DNA of 64,000 nt from Cricetomys ansorgei (Eukaryota; Chordata; Mammalia; Rodentia; Nesomyidae): NCBI GenBank assembly GCA_026225945.1, contig JAMJFZ010001222.1:1068501-1132500 (forward strand), given 5' to 3'. The notes under the pieces were generated by a model, which had not been told where the DNA came from, searched no databases, and saw nothing but the letters and a program-made list of their open reading frames with translations. A program made the position numbers and the translations under genes. Positions 1 through 11,010 of the stretch are shown here, one piece after another; positions within the stretch are counted from its first letter, which is position 1, and the number at the start of each line of letters is the position of its first letter.

Positions 1-344
1 CTATGTAAAACACATATAGAAGCACACCATCTCTTTTTAAACTTTAACTGAAATATCAAATTTAGAAACCTTAATGTTCACTAAAGCTGGTGGTAAACCA
101 GGTATAAGGGTGCACGGCTCTAATCCCAGCACTCAAGGCTGAGGCAGGAGGTCCCTGAGTTTGAAGTCAGCTTGCGCTACAAAGAAAACTATTGTCAAAA
201 TGATTTTTTGTTTAAGAACACACACGAGGCAGAAGGTGATAAGAGGCTCACTCTCGAGGTTTTGCATCTCCCGCTTACGTCCTCCACTGTGGTGGGTGTG
301 CAGTTTCGGCTACTGATGTATCGTTATGAAGAACTCTCGTTTTG

Positions 345-445
345 TTCTTGTTGGTTGGTCTGCTGGGGCGTTGCTGGGGATCAGCCCCAGGGCTCCTGTG
401 TGAGGGAAGCATGCTACTGCTGAAAGATACCCCCAGTTTTCTTTC
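345..445 (-). repeat. ID/B4-type SINE relic
   Basis: Reads in minus orientation as a tRNA-derived SINE: 'gctggggatcagccccaggg' followed by a degraded A-box end 'ctactgctgaaagatacccccag'. A degraded plus-strand B1 relic lies just upstream at about 96-200. Confidence 0.7.
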
Positions 446-739
446 TTGGTTCTTCTTTCTTTCTTAGAGCTTTGGGAAACAAACACAAAAAGCAGCTTTA
501 CATAATTCTTTGGCTATAAATGATGTTCAGAAGTAAGAAAATTATGTGCAGTTAAAAACTTGCATTTTAGCAAACCTGGTAAAAATAGCAAACCTATTTT
601 TGTTGTTAGGAATATTAAAACTTGTCCCAGGCGATCTTTTAATCTTAAGAAGAAACAAACGAGTAGTCACAAATACTGACTGTTAAGGGCACGCTCAGAA
701 ATTAAAGACAAATTTCTCCAGAAGGCTAATAAGCGATTT

Positions 740-845
740 TTTGCTTCTTTTTTTCTTTTTTGGTACGGAGATCAAACCTGGACCTTGCATATGCTCAGTG
801 AGCGCTCAGGAAGAGCCCTGCCACTGTGTAGCCCCAACACAGTTT
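740..845 (-). repeat. ID/B4-type SINE relic
   Basis: Minus-strand tRNA-derived SINE with a T-rich start (its A tail) and degraded B-box ('ggagatcaaacctggacctt') and A-box ends, in Nr2e1 intron 5. The rest of 450-2035 shows no recognised repeat except a GT-rich stretch near 1195-1240 and a pyrimidine tract at 1574-1621. Confidence 0.65.
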
Positions 846-1573
846 TCAAAGCAAAGGGTTTAAAGCTTTTCATACCTAACTAAACATAATAGCATCCTTC
901 CAGATCTTCCTTCAGGAGGACAGTGTGCCAAACACATGCGATCTCCTAGCATGAAATATTTAGTACAATAAAATATAAAATAAAGCATTTTAAAAAATAA
1001 ACATTTGGTCTAATGGTGAATTTAGTTACAAAGCTTAATGAGTCTTAACTCCTAGATGTAAATTCTTTCATATAAATCATCCAGCTTTGGCTGGTTTTTG
1101 ACAGATTTTTAAACATAGAGAATTATTTTCAAGGTTGTAGGTCCTATCTTTGATCAGATTTATTTGTTACCTTTAGTCTTTTGCACCACCTCCCCTGCAT
1201 GTGCACGTGTGCATGTGTGTGTGCATGCATGTGTATGTATAAATTGGCTATTTTTTCTGAAAACACGAATTTGTAGACTCTAATCCAAATAAAATTCACT
1301 TCCTGTCTGCCACTTAGCCTTTTGCTGGAGACCCTTCAACAATAAGCAAACTACAGTGAAGTGGAATCCAGTATATTAATTTGGAAGAGGAGCCAGATTT
1401 TCATTTTAAATATTCAATAGCACGTTTTATTAGAATGAAAATGACAAGCACCTTGATGCTGTCCACTTATGAGTCTCAGAAAAATCAGGCTGGGAGAGGA
1501 GGTAAACCCAACAAAACCCGATTAACATAATTACACCCTGATTTTTCCTCACGACTCTTGGGAATTAGTGATC

Positions 1574-1621
1574 GCTCCCTCTCCCTCCCCTCCCCCTCTC
1601 CCTCCTCCTCCCTTTCTCTCC
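1574..1621 (+). repeat. Polypyrimidine (CT-rich) tract
   Basis: About 50 bases of C and T only, in intron 5 about 415 bases before exon 6. It could form a triplex, or be simple low-complexity DNA. Confidence 0.8.
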
Positions 1622-2035
1622 CAGCCCCCTCAGGAAGATGGGGACCCAGACCTACAAGCTTAGGAGTCTTCAGTGTTTTACATCAGGGCAGTCTACCTGT
1701 TCAGCTGCTGGTGGCTGGTTTCATGGAGACAGCCTAGGTTTCTAGAGAAGTTTCTAGATGGCCAGACATGGGTAGAAGCAAGGACAGGAGGGGTAAACCC
1801 TTTCCTAAGGGAAGTGACCTTTGAGGAACTGGAATGACTCTAAAATGCATATGTGTGTCTATAGGCACCACTTCAAAAAGGGAAATGTGGGAAATAAGAG
1901 GAAAACAGATTATTTGGGGGGAAAATTTTACTAAGACAGGCATTTAAGACCCTTTAAAGGAAATTTACATATGGAAATTGTTTATAAATTTATAAATTAC
2001 ACACTATATTATATTATACATCTATTGTATGACAG

Positions 2036-2132
2036 CTGATGCTTTTGGAAGATGCTTGGAGAGAACTGTTTGTTCTAGGAATAGCACAATGGGCCATTCC
2101 GGTTGATGCTAACACTCTACTGGCTGTATCTG
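2036..2132 (+). CDS. Nr2e1: Nr2e1 exon 6
   Basis: A 97-bp coding exon, acceptor ...gacag and donor gtaagaat, starting in phase 0 and ending after the first base of a Gly codon. It encodes LMLLEDAWRELFVLGIAQW followed by AIPVDANTLLAVS. This covers part of the helix 3-5 core of the ligand-binding domain, with the typical nuclear-receptor LLEDAW/ELFVLGIAQW signature. It has no ATG-started open frame of useful length, so a simple ORF scan misses it; homology and the splice sites define it. Confidence 0.96.
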
Positions 2133-2769
2133 GTAAGAATTGCACAATTTAATGACTTTGTTGTAGAAATTACCATAAAAATACATTTCTGAAAAAAGAG
2201 CAACATGTAAAGAATAATAAATTCCTGCTGAACAATAGAGTATACCTGTCATTTATAAATCTATATTTAAATGCAAATAATGTTGTTTTGTTGTATTCAT
2301 GACTGCTTGCATTGTTATTTAAATGCAAATTACTGTGTTTGTTATCATCCAAGAGAAGATTTTGTATTAACTTTCGTACAATATAGCCAGTTTACATGGG
2401 ATCAGATATCCCAGAGTGACAATTGAATAGATATTGATATGCAGGATTTTGTCAAAAATCAATATTAAAACATGAAAATGCCTTCATATTAGAGTATTTA
2501 CCCCATATTTCAATTCTAGGCATGAATAGTGACAACACAGATTCCCAGAAGCTGAACAAGATCATATCTGAAATACAGGCTCTGCAGGAGGTGGTGGCTC
2601 GGTTCAGACAGCTCCGATTAGATGCCACTGAATTTGCCTGTCTGAAATGCGTTGTCACTTTCAAAGCTGGTGAGCAGGCACAGACCCCTCTCTCCTCTTC
2701 TCTGGCTTTGCCACCCCATTAATTCAGCTGCTTCAAAGTCTAGTCCTAGACTGACCTGTGCAAATACAA

Positions 2770-2802
<33 letters not shown>

Positions 2803-3279
2803 TGTGGGTATGTGTGTGTGTGTTGTGTGTGTGTGTGTATGGTGTGTGTGTAGTGTATGTGTGTGTATGTGTGGTGTGTGCTTGTGTGTATGAGTGTGTA
2901 GTGTGTGTGTGTATGTGTGTGTGGTATGTGTGGTGTGTGTGTATGTATGTGTGTGTGTGGTGTGTGCTTGTGTGTATCTGTGTGTAGTGTGTGTGTATGT
3001 GTGTGTGAATGTGTGTGTGTGGTTGTGTGTATGTGTATGTGTGTATGTGTGATGTGTGTATGTCTGGTGTGTGCTTGTGTGTATGAGTGTGTAGTGTGTG
3101 TACGTGTGTGTGTGTGGTATGTGTGGTGTGTGTGTATGTATGTGTATGTGTGTGTGTGGTATGTGTGTGTATGTGTGTGCGTGGTATGTGTAGTGTGTGT
3201 GTATATATGTGTGTGTGTATGTATGTGTGTGTGTATGTATGGTGTGTGCTTGTGTGTATGTGTGTGTAGTGTGTGTGTA

Positions 3280-3310
<31 letters not shown>

Positions 3311-3456
3311 TGTGTGTGTGGTATGTGTTTGGTATGTGTGTGTAGTATGTGTGTATGTGTGTGTGTGTGTGGTGTATGTGTGGTGGTGTGTGTGTGGTGT
3401 GTGTGTGTGGTGTGTGTGTGGTGTGTGTGTGTGTGTGGTGTGTGTGTGGTGTGTGT

Positions 3457-3494
<38 letters not shown>

Positions 3495-6400
3495 TGTGGT
3501 GTGTGTGTGTGTGTGGTGTGTGTGTGGTGGGGGGCAGTGGTGTTTTCATGGGTCTGATACTCTGAGGTTGGCCTGTCTTCCATAGCTGTAGAGACCTGCA
3601 TGCTTTCCAGATGGCCATCCACGTCCTGCACACAGTGCACTGTGTGGCCACGGTACTCTCTATGCTTTCTCTTACAGTTTGCTGGTCTTCATTTCTAGTT
3701 CCTACACACAGTGGTTCTGAACTGAGAAGTTTCCGGAATGCTGCCGCCATAGCAGCTCTCCAGGACGAGGCCCAGCTAACTCTCAACAGCTACATCCATA
3801 CCAGGTGACCACTGTTTGCTGTGAACGTGTACTTAAGAAAATTGCCTCCGAAAATGCCTTAAGAAAGTGCTCAGATCATCCTTGGACAGGTGCCTTCCCT
3901 GGAGGCCAGCCCAAGGTCAAGGAGCACAGAGCCTCCTACAAGGGCCATCATTACTCCTGATGGTTGCTTGGTTTGGTGATTGGGTCTGTTGAGTAATCTG
4001 GGTCCCAGCGCCCACCAGGTTACTTCTGTCTAAGCAGGGCCCTCTACTGATGTAGGGTGTTGGGAGAACTCTCCAATATGGGAGAGCAGTAAATTTCCCC
4101 AGCCCAGCACCAGTGTGGTCTTTCTGATTTTATTTTCAGAAGCAAAGAGGCAGGCTTTTCAAAGAATAATGAAACCTCTGTATTTCCTAAGTTGGGACTG
4201 TGGTGGATCTGAGGTCGGAATAGAATCAAGAGGAACCCCGTGTAAACCTGGCTCCATCACCTCAGCACCAGCCATAGACATCATGGTGGAGATAACCATA
4301 TGGAAAGAGGCCATCGATGCCTCCTTCACCTAAGGGGTCAGAGAAATCCCAAGTCAGTAACACCATTTAGAGCGAGATGAGTGCCTTAATCCTGTCATAA
4401 ATCACCCTCGGAATGCTGAATGAATAAAACTGTTCTGTGTTTATAAGGTACCATTGAAATGGCATTGCTTGGTAGCTCATGTATGAATGCTTTTCCAAAG
4501 TGAAGTGCCGTGGTTGGAAATTTAAAGTCTACATTGAACTACAGAATATAAGTTGTACCCACTTAATTTTGTAATTCAAAATTACAAAGTGAAACAGTAA
4601 TCTGGACATGTTTCCCCCCACTAAAAGTGGACTTGTGAATCACAATTAACCTTTGCCACTCAGAGCCAGGATGGTATTTAGCACACTAAATGGAGACGTG
4701 AATTCAGTTATTGGTTCAGCCAGTTTGCTAGATAGTCACCAATCACAGGTAAGTGATGCAAATTATCAGAAAGAACAAGGGAGATAAATTCTACCTGGGA
4801 AACCGTGGGAGGCATCCGGAAAGGTTGACGATGAGAAATGACATTCTGAGACTGGGAGACATCTTTGTCATGGAATTCCCAGCTCACGATGTTAGAAGGA
4901 ATTATGACTTAATGTCTAGAGTCAGATATGTAACAAAATAACTATCCCTTTTTGTCTTCGCTCTTTCAAAGCAGTGAACACTCCTTTCCCTGTCTGGAAA
5001 AAGCAAAATCTGAAATTGAACTGAAAAGCTAACATGCAAACTTCCGTGTCTGCCAGTATCCTGTGAGCAATTTCTCCAGTTATCCAGGGCACATGGAGCT
5101 GGCTGGGAACTGACATGTCACAAAGCCATGGAACTGGAGATCATGAGTCTGTGATAGGCACAAAACATTTGGAACTGAAAGAGAATCACACTAATGGATG
5201 AAGTCAGGGGTACATCTTCTACAAAATAATTTTAAAATATAACTATCCTTTGAGAATTTCAAGCCCACCTCCAACTCCTTGAGGTTCCATCCCCACGTCT
5301 CCCTCCCCAGCCTCATGTCCTATCTTTTAAAACTAACATCGAGTCCAGTTGGTGCTACCTGATGTGCTAGAGACACCCACCAGGGCACAGGCGACCTGCC
5401 TGGGGCAGCACCCCTGCCTAACCAATGCTCCCTTCCCCAGCAGCCAGCAACTGCTCAGAGCTCCTCATCTGGGGGTGAGATGTCCTGAGCTCCTTCCTGT
5501 TCATGCTGGACTAACTCGGTCTTATGCATACAGCAGCAGCCACTGTGAGTTCATGTGTCCAGCAGGCCAGCGTGTCTGGACAGCATGGTTTCAAAGCAGT
5601 CTCCTGCAACCTCTGGCTGTTACCGCCTTCTACCCCACTTCTCTAACAAGCCCTGGCCCTGGGGGAGGGTGTGGGATACAGATGTCCTGTTTATGGCTGA
5701 GTGCTCCACAGTTATCACCAGTTGTGTGGGTCTCTGTATTAAGATCATCTACTGGAAAAAGCAGCCTCCCGGATGAGGGGTGACAGCTGCGCTAGTCCAT
5801 GCGTGCAGAGATGCGTATTTAGAGAGCAGTTCGATACTATGTCCATTTAGCTACATAATACCAGTAGGCTCTCTCCTACAGGCCTACGACCTGATCAGTC
5901 TCTGGTTCCTAGTGCAGTTAACAGTACCAGGCATGAGGTCATCTTGTGGAGTGTGCTTAAATCCACTACAGAATAATCTTGAGCAGTCAGACACACCGAC
6001 ACACACATTGTTATGGCTTCTAGGTGGCACTGCACGCCATGCATAATACGCCATTCTTGTTGACTGAGTGACCAGTGCTTTCCCAACCAGAGAATAAAAA
6101 AGGTGGAAGAGATGAGTGGGTAATCCACTTGCAGACAATCAGGAGTTAACTCTGGGCTTGGGTGCAGCTCAGTGGCGCTTGATTGCTTCGCACACGCAGG
6201 AGGCTCTGAGTTCATCCCAGCACACACCCAAGGCAATCCAGTTGTCTTGTGGTTTCTGACTCTCCCAAGTCCATCCTTTCCAGAAGGTGTTATTTCCTGA
6301 AGCAATTTCTTGTCATCGGTGCTACCTCAGCTCTGCGAAGCTCTCTCTGTCCAATCCTGGGAAGGGAAACAGAGCTGCTGAGGAGAGAGGGAGGCCTACA

Positions 6401-7587
6401 GGGAGGCCTAGCAGATCACTCAGGAGAGATCAAGTGGAGAAACTTAGGGGCTTTGATTTCCTGTTTGTTAACGGGGTCGGTTGGTGTTTTTGTTTGGCTG
6501 GGCCTTTCTCGGTTGTTGTGGTCTGTTTGTTTGAGAGGGTCTCATTCTATAAACCAGGCCGGCCTGCTTTCCCTTTGCACTCATGACAATCCTCCTGTCT
6601 AACTTCTGAGTCCTGGGATGATAGATATGAATCACCACACCCAACTATCACGTCCATCCCATTTATTAAGTGTGGTCTGGAGCCCTGTGCTCCTATGAGA
6701 GCCAAACAAGGTGGTCAGCGTGAATTATAAGCTTTATGTCTAGCTGAAAGGAGTTCTTCTTCTTCCAGAGCTAAGAAACAAGCATGGAAGTTTTCTCCTA
6801 AATTCTCCCTGTAGAGTGGGGCTAGCAGGTAGTTAAACACGTTTAATAAGTTCCTGTGAAGGAATTTGATATCGCTCGGTTTCTGGCACCCGTGGCCTAG
6901 GTGGAACAGGGCTCGGTCACATTTGTGTCCCGGAGTTCAGCTTCTGGTGGCTTCTTCTCAGTGGAGGGATCTTTTCCTGTAGGGGGCATTGACGCCTGAC
7001 TCCATGCCGTGGACTAGAGTAGCATCCGGGCGTGACTGGCTGGGCACAAGCGTCTGAAGACGCAGGAAACGGAACGTGCACCTCTGAGTGCAGATGTGTG
7101 TTGCACATCAAGCAAGGAAGTTGTTAAGCAACTCCTCGCAGCTTTAATTATATGCCAATTTCACTGACATGAAAGTTGGGTGGCACTACCACCCAACAGA
7201 ACTTAGTCTTTAATTTGCAGTGTAATAAGCGTGGAATTATTCCTGAGAGTGACAAAGTATAATGCCTGAATAATAATGTGGAGAATTGCTTAGAAAAAGA
7301 AGCCATTTCATTTGAGAGAAATAGTCTGTTCAAGAGTGTTGAGAATTAAAAATGTGAATTCCTCTGCCAGCTTCAGGCCAACCCCGTGGCCCTTCCCTAT
7401 ACGGACAGCACTACGCTTGTTATTTGGTTTAAAATTAGTACCAGGTAACTTAAAGCAGGTTTTTCTAGAAATAAAACGTACGTCCCTTGCTAATATTGAG
7501 ATAGATAGATAGATAGATAGATGGATGATAGATAGATGATAGATAGATAGATAGATAGATGATAGATAGGTAGATAGATAGATAGAT

Positions 7588-7622
<35 letters not shown>

Positions 7623-8193
7623 GATAGATAGATAGATAGATGATAGATGATAGATAGATAGATGATAGATAGATAGATAAATAGATAGATAGATAGATAG
7701 ATAGATAGATGATAGGTAGATAGATGATTGGATGGATGGATAGATAGACAGATAGATAGATGATAGACACATAGATGGATGGATAGATAGATGATAGATA
7801 GATAGATAGATGATAGATAGGTAGATAGCAGACAGACCATGTGATTTAGGTAGTGCCATTCCTGTTTTGGGGACTTCAGCAGTCTACCTGTGACACAAGG
7901 ACAGAGGTGTCTGTCCTGGACCCATTTCAAGGACAGTGTGTTACCCTGGGGATGGCTTGTGTCCAAGTATAGGATGCAAACCCCTGCTTGCGTGGGACTG
8001 ACATTGCTTTCATGGATTCTCCTATTGCAGGTACCCCACTCAGCCCTGCCGCTTTGGAAAACTACTGTTGCTCTTACCAGCTTTACGATCAATTAGCCCA
8101 TCTACCATAGAAGAAGTGTTTTTCAAAAAAACCATCGGCAATGTGCCAATTACAAGACTACTTTCAGATATGTACAAATCCAGTGACATCTAA
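2036..8193 (+). CDS. Nr2e1: Nr2e1 (Tlx), 3' half: exons 6-9, residues 215-385
   Basis: Orphan nuclear receptor NR2E1/TLX, a nuclear DNA-binding repressor that keeps neural stem cells proliferating and is needed for retina and forebrain development. The coding join is 2036-2132, 2520-2669, 3699-3804 and 8031-8193. All internal junctions are GT-AG and the phases match. It encodes 171 residues, from LMLLEDAWREL to the C-terminus LLSDMYKSSDI and a TAA stop. This is most of the ligand-binding domain, including the nuclear-receptor signature region (exons 6-7) and the C-terminal helix 12/AF-2 region (exon 9). The DNA-binding domain and exons 1-5 lie left of the window. Compared with the human protein as I remember it, the one difference I noticed is Val for Ile in KCVVTFKA (exon 7). 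The frame is intact, so this looks like a functional gene. Identification rests on near-identity to a very conserved family. Confidence 0.97.
2133..2519 (+). other. Nr2e1 intron 6, AT-rich, no recognised repeat
   Basis: A short 387-bp AT-rich intron without a recognisable SINE. It contains two identical 14-base motifs ATTTAAATGCAAAT at 2265-2278 and 2317-2330, each holding a POU-type octamer ATGCAAAT. It may be conserved non-coding DNA. Confidence 0.8.
2520..2669 (+). CDS. Nr2e1: Nr2e1 exon 7
   Basis: A 150-bp exon between acceptor caattctag and donor gtgagc. Its first two bases complete the Gly codon split from exon 6. It then reads MNSDNTDSQKLNKIISEIQ and continues through ALQEVVARFRQLRLDATEF to ACLKCVVTFKA, ending after the first base of a Val codon. 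It is the middle of the ligand-binding domain; DATEFACLK is the conserved 'EFACLK' nuclear-receptor motif. The apparent Met at its start is internal, not a translation start. Confidence 0.97.
2670..3698 (+). other. Nr2e1 intron 7, dominated by TG repeat
   Basis: A 1,029-bp intron. About 761 bp (2770-3530) is degenerate TG repeat. Only about 100 bp at the 5' side and 170 bp at the 3' side are unique sequence. Confidence 0.95.
2770..3530 (+). repeat. Long degenerate (TG)n tract in intron 7
   Basis: Almost pure alternating TG with interspersed TA, GG and CT. Blocks containing 'gtgcttgtgtgtat' recur with their CTT at 2881, 2967, 3074 and 3249, which points to higher-order duplication inside the tract. 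The transcript of Nr2e1 carries UG here. Long Thr-His or Cys-Val open frames across it are artefacts of the repeat. Confidence 0.98.
3699..3804 (+). CDS. Nr2e1: Nr2e1 exon 8
   Basis: A 106-bp exon with acceptor atttctag and donor gtgacc. It completes the split Val codon, encodes PTHSGSELRSFRNAAAIAA then LQDEAQLTLNSYIHT, and ends with two bases of an Arg codon completed in exon 9. It covers late helices of the ligand-binding domain. It joins in phase with both neighbours. Confidence 0.97.
6520..6650 (-). repeat. B1 SINE relic
   Basis: Minus-strand B1 remnant: 'gagagggtctcattctataa', then 'accaggccggcctgc' and a degraded 'gaatcaccacacccaac' end. Confidence 0.7.
7498..7829 (+). repeat. (GATA)n microsatellite in intron 8
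   Basis: A 332-bp run of imperfect GATA/GATG units ending about 200 bases before the terminal exon. The minus-strand open frames of Ile-Tyr-Leu-Ser repeats over it are repeat artefacts. Confidence 0.98.
8031..8193 (+). CDS. Nr2e1: Nr2e1 exon 9, coding part with stop codon
   Basis: Acceptor cctattgcag. The first G completes the split Arg codon, then YPTQPCRFGKLLLLLPALRS, ISPSTIEEVFFKKTIGNVPI and TRLLSDMYKSSDI follow before TAA at 8191-8193. This is the C-terminal end of the ligand-binding domain including the helix-12 region that TLX uses for corepressor contacts. Confidence 0.97.
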
Positions 8194-9405
8194 GCTCTCC
8201 AGCACCAACTTTCCAAGACGGGCAGTATCAGATGGGCTTCTACCATGCAGAACAAGCCTCAACTAACAAACCCTTCTGGAAGGAGAAACCTGGGAATGAG
8301 TTGCCTTCGGGAAAAAATGCCAGTGGACGTAAAACAATAGCTATGACCTGCTGCTCCACTGCAGCAGGACAGCTGGAAAGGCCAGGTGGTACAATGGTTA
8401 CTGTTGCTCTGCCCTGGAATGGGGTGAACTGGGGCCACCACAGGCCCAGCCAGCCATTCTGCCTCTGTTCTGAAAGATCCAGCTGAACTATTTAAAGTTG
8501 AAAGACAAGTCGTGATTTCTTTTTCTTTTTAGCACATGAAGTCAGTTGATCGACAATAGCTCTGTGTAACATCATACTGCGGCCTTCAGAACTCGGTTGG
8601 GTTGGAGCATTTACTTTTAAAATAATGCTTAGGTTTTAAATCAAAAATATTATCAGAAGTTTCCCTTCATCATAATACTTCATTAAGTGGCCTTCAGAAC
8701 CAAGTGAGTGAGTGAGGCGTGGCTGATGCTGTGTAATTCCTTCCCCTTCTGCTTTTTCTCCTTCTTTTCTCAGTACCACAGGCCAGGCAACCTTGTCAGA
8801 GCTTCTCACCAAGGCTTAGGTCAGACAGCATCTCAAACCGGAAGAGCTCTACGGAAAGACCCTCAGTCCAGGAGGATGGGTGCAAACAGCAAAACCAAAT
8901 AGCGTGGAGCCAGGTGACCGGGCGAGGACTGCAGCCCCGTCACCGTCACCGCAGTGCTGGGCCAAGGCGGGTCAGCGAGTCACACCAGGGTCGTGAACAG
9001 GGATGCAAGCCAGGAGGACCTTCGAGGAGATGCGTGCTAAAGAGATTCCTGATCATTCCGTTGCTAAAGCCTGAGACTCTTAAACGCCTTTCAGAAAATT
9101 CTGGTTTCTAGTAAAGCCTTGAATGCGCGCACACACACACACACACACCCCACATTGTCCTACATTGTAAGCTGCTCCTTGGGTATGAATCTATACTTAT
9201 AAGGAAATGTAGAAAGAAACATTTTTAAATAGCTGCTGTACTTTTCACATTTTGATTTATTAGGTACTAGCACCAAGGGGTGCAGCGCTTGGCCTAGCAT
9301 AGGGTGAGTCAGACTTCTCCTGTACAGAGTGAATTAACTGATTTGTGAAGTTAAAAGGTTGTACTCATTGTATTTACAAAGAATAAAAATATATTGAATT
9401 TATAC
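8194..9405 (+). other. Nr2e1: Nr2e1 3'UTR
   Basis: Sequence after the stop codon up to the first good poly(A) signal (AATAAA at 9382-9387), about 1.2 kb. It includes a short CA repeat (about 9126-9148) and AT-rich stretches. The extent is inferred from the signal; no transcript evidence is available. Confidence 0.75.
9382..9387 (+). terminator. Nr2e1 poly(A) signal
   Basis: Canonical AATAAA followed by an AT-rich stretch and a T/G-rich stretch (ttggtctaatttctttc), as expected around a cleavage site near 9400-9410. Confidence 0.75.
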
Positions 9406-9579
9406 AAACTTGGTCTAATTTCTTTCACATCCCTAGCTTGTTCCTGCTCAGCAGCTACAAGGTGGCAACGGGCTCAGCTGGTGTAGAAATCAAAGCTCAG
9501 AGCCCTTCAGCACAGAGCAGGAAGAACTGAGCTACAAAGGCAATTTCCTTTTACAGTGAATCCCATTTGTAAAATGATG

Positions 9580-9593
9580 AATAAAGAAATAAA
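9580..9593 (+). terminator. Possible distal Nr2e1 poly(A) signals
   Basis: Two AATAAA hexamers (9580-9585 and 9588-9593) about 200 bases past the main signal. They could serve a longer 3'UTR isoform; usage is unknown. Confidence 0.35.
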
Positions 9594-10415
9594 GCACAAG
9601 ATCCCGTTCTTTCCAGCTCTCAGATGTAACTGCATTGGTTAGGAAAGCTGCTGTGTGAGGAGCAAGGCCGATAAACAGTCTTCATTCCCTACTCGATTTC
9701 GAGCTCTCTCGCAGTGCCGACCAGAAGCTTGCCATCACTGTATGGTGAGAGTAAAAGGAGGAGGGAGCAATCGGAAGGCCGCGCAGATGTTCCCGGGAGA
9801 TCTGAGCGAGCCCGGGCATTAACAGCATGGACTTATGGGCGGCAGGCCAAGGAAGAGTTGGTACGCCTCCTGTTCTCGGCTGAAATGACCTTGCAGATAG
9901 AACTCATGGAAGTTCAACCATCCATGCCTTATCTGCCGATTCTACAGAGATTGGAAAGTCCGTCTTGAGTGGGTAGCACAGTGGTAGAAGACTTGCCCGT
10001 TGTGCACACGGCTCTGTGTTCTAGACCCAGGACCACACAAGAATAAAAGGTACTCAAATAAGTATGTAAGAACTTCAACTCTATTTTTATTTCACAATCT
10101 AAATGTCCAACAACAGAGAATAGACATGTAGTGGCAGATAGGGTCCATGTTTCAGCAGGGGTAAATCAGAATTATGGAAAAGGGAGAAATTAATTACATG
10201 AGATGCATGTGGCTTGGTCTTATTTATATAGTTTTGCGACCTACAGACCAGATCCTCTTTGTAGGCAGTGAACATTTAATGCAAACATGAACTGTACAAT
10301 CACTAACTCCTTGTAGACAGAGGTCAGATCTGGGGAAATTATAAGATTGGTAAGGAGTAACAAGAGGACCTTCAAACATTTGTGTAATGGTTTAATTATT
10401 AAGAAACAAAAATAT

Positions 10416-10615
10416 GGGGCTGGAGAGATGGCTCAGAGGTTAAGAGCACTGGCTGTTCTTCTAGTTCAATTCCCGGAATCCACGTGGCAGTTCACAACTG
10501 TCTGTAACTCTAGTTCTAGGGGATCTGACACCCTCACACAGATACACATCCAGGAAAAAGACCAATGCACATAAAATAAAAGTAAATTAATAAGCATTAG
10601 AAAAATTTTTTTAAA
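10416..10615 (+). repeat. B2 SINE
   Basis: Starts 'ggggctggagagatggctca' with the tRNA-like A box, has the B box 'gttcaattcccgg', and ends in an AATAAA-rich A tail. A short internal deletion is visible after 'ctgttcttctag'. Confidence 0.93.
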
Positions 10616-10884
10616 AAAGAAACAAAATTTAAAAACCTGTGAGATTAAGACAAGACCTGATCATACGGCTGATGGTCCAGGGTTGTTCATGCATGGATTA
10701 CTCGAGTTTTTCTTCAGTGCTGCTGGGTAGCTTAAATCAAAGATTCCCCCTCTGTCGTCTAATGTAAGTGTTGAGTCTAAAAAAAATAAAATAAAAACCT
10801 CCCAGACGTAGAAAACCTACCTGTCGGATGAGAGTCGCTGGAGCTTTGTGGGTTTGATTTGAACTGGGGTTTTCATCATTGTTA

Positions 10885-11010
10885 TTGTCTGTTTGTTTCT
10901 TTGTTTGCGATAAGGCTTTGCTGTGTAGCCCTGGCTAGCCCCAAATTCACAACCATCCTGCCTTAGCCCCTCAGCACCATGTTTACAGCGTGTGCCACCA
11001 TGCACTGACA
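10885..11010 (-). repeat. B1 SINE
   Basis: Minus-strand B1: 'gctttgctgtgtagccctgg' then 'cttagcccctcagcaccatg', ending 'gtgtgccaccatgcac'. The T-rich stretch on its left is the A tail. Confidence 0.8.

Larger units (their letters stand above)
3805..8030 (+). other. Nr2e1 intron 8
   Basis: A 4.2-kb intron. It contains an ID/B4-type relic (6155-6225), a B1 relic on the minus strand (about 6520-6650) and the GATA tract (7498-7829). The rest, including 3805-6150 and 6660-7490, shows no repeat or gene that I recognise; the small open frames there have no visible homology. Confidence 0.85.

Noticed and set aside
2618..3786. Long His-Thr (minus) and Cys-Val (plus) open frames of up to 346 residues
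   Set aside because: They are six-frame readings of the TG repeat, which lacks stop codons in these frames. The true coding exons 7 and 8 flank it.
5349..5783. 144-residue open frame in Nr2e1 intron 8
   Set aside because: No recognisable domain, no splice or Kozak context, and the length is expected by chance in a GC-richer stretch.
7308..8092. Ile-Tyr-Leu-Ser repeat proteins on the minus strand
   Set aside because: Translation of the GATA microsatellite; no gene signals.
10416..10500. tRNA genes at the many A-box/B-box pairs in B2, B3 and ID elements
   Set aside because: These are tRNA-derived SINE heads. The sequences do not fold as a full tRNA with an acceptor stem and CCA-ready end.
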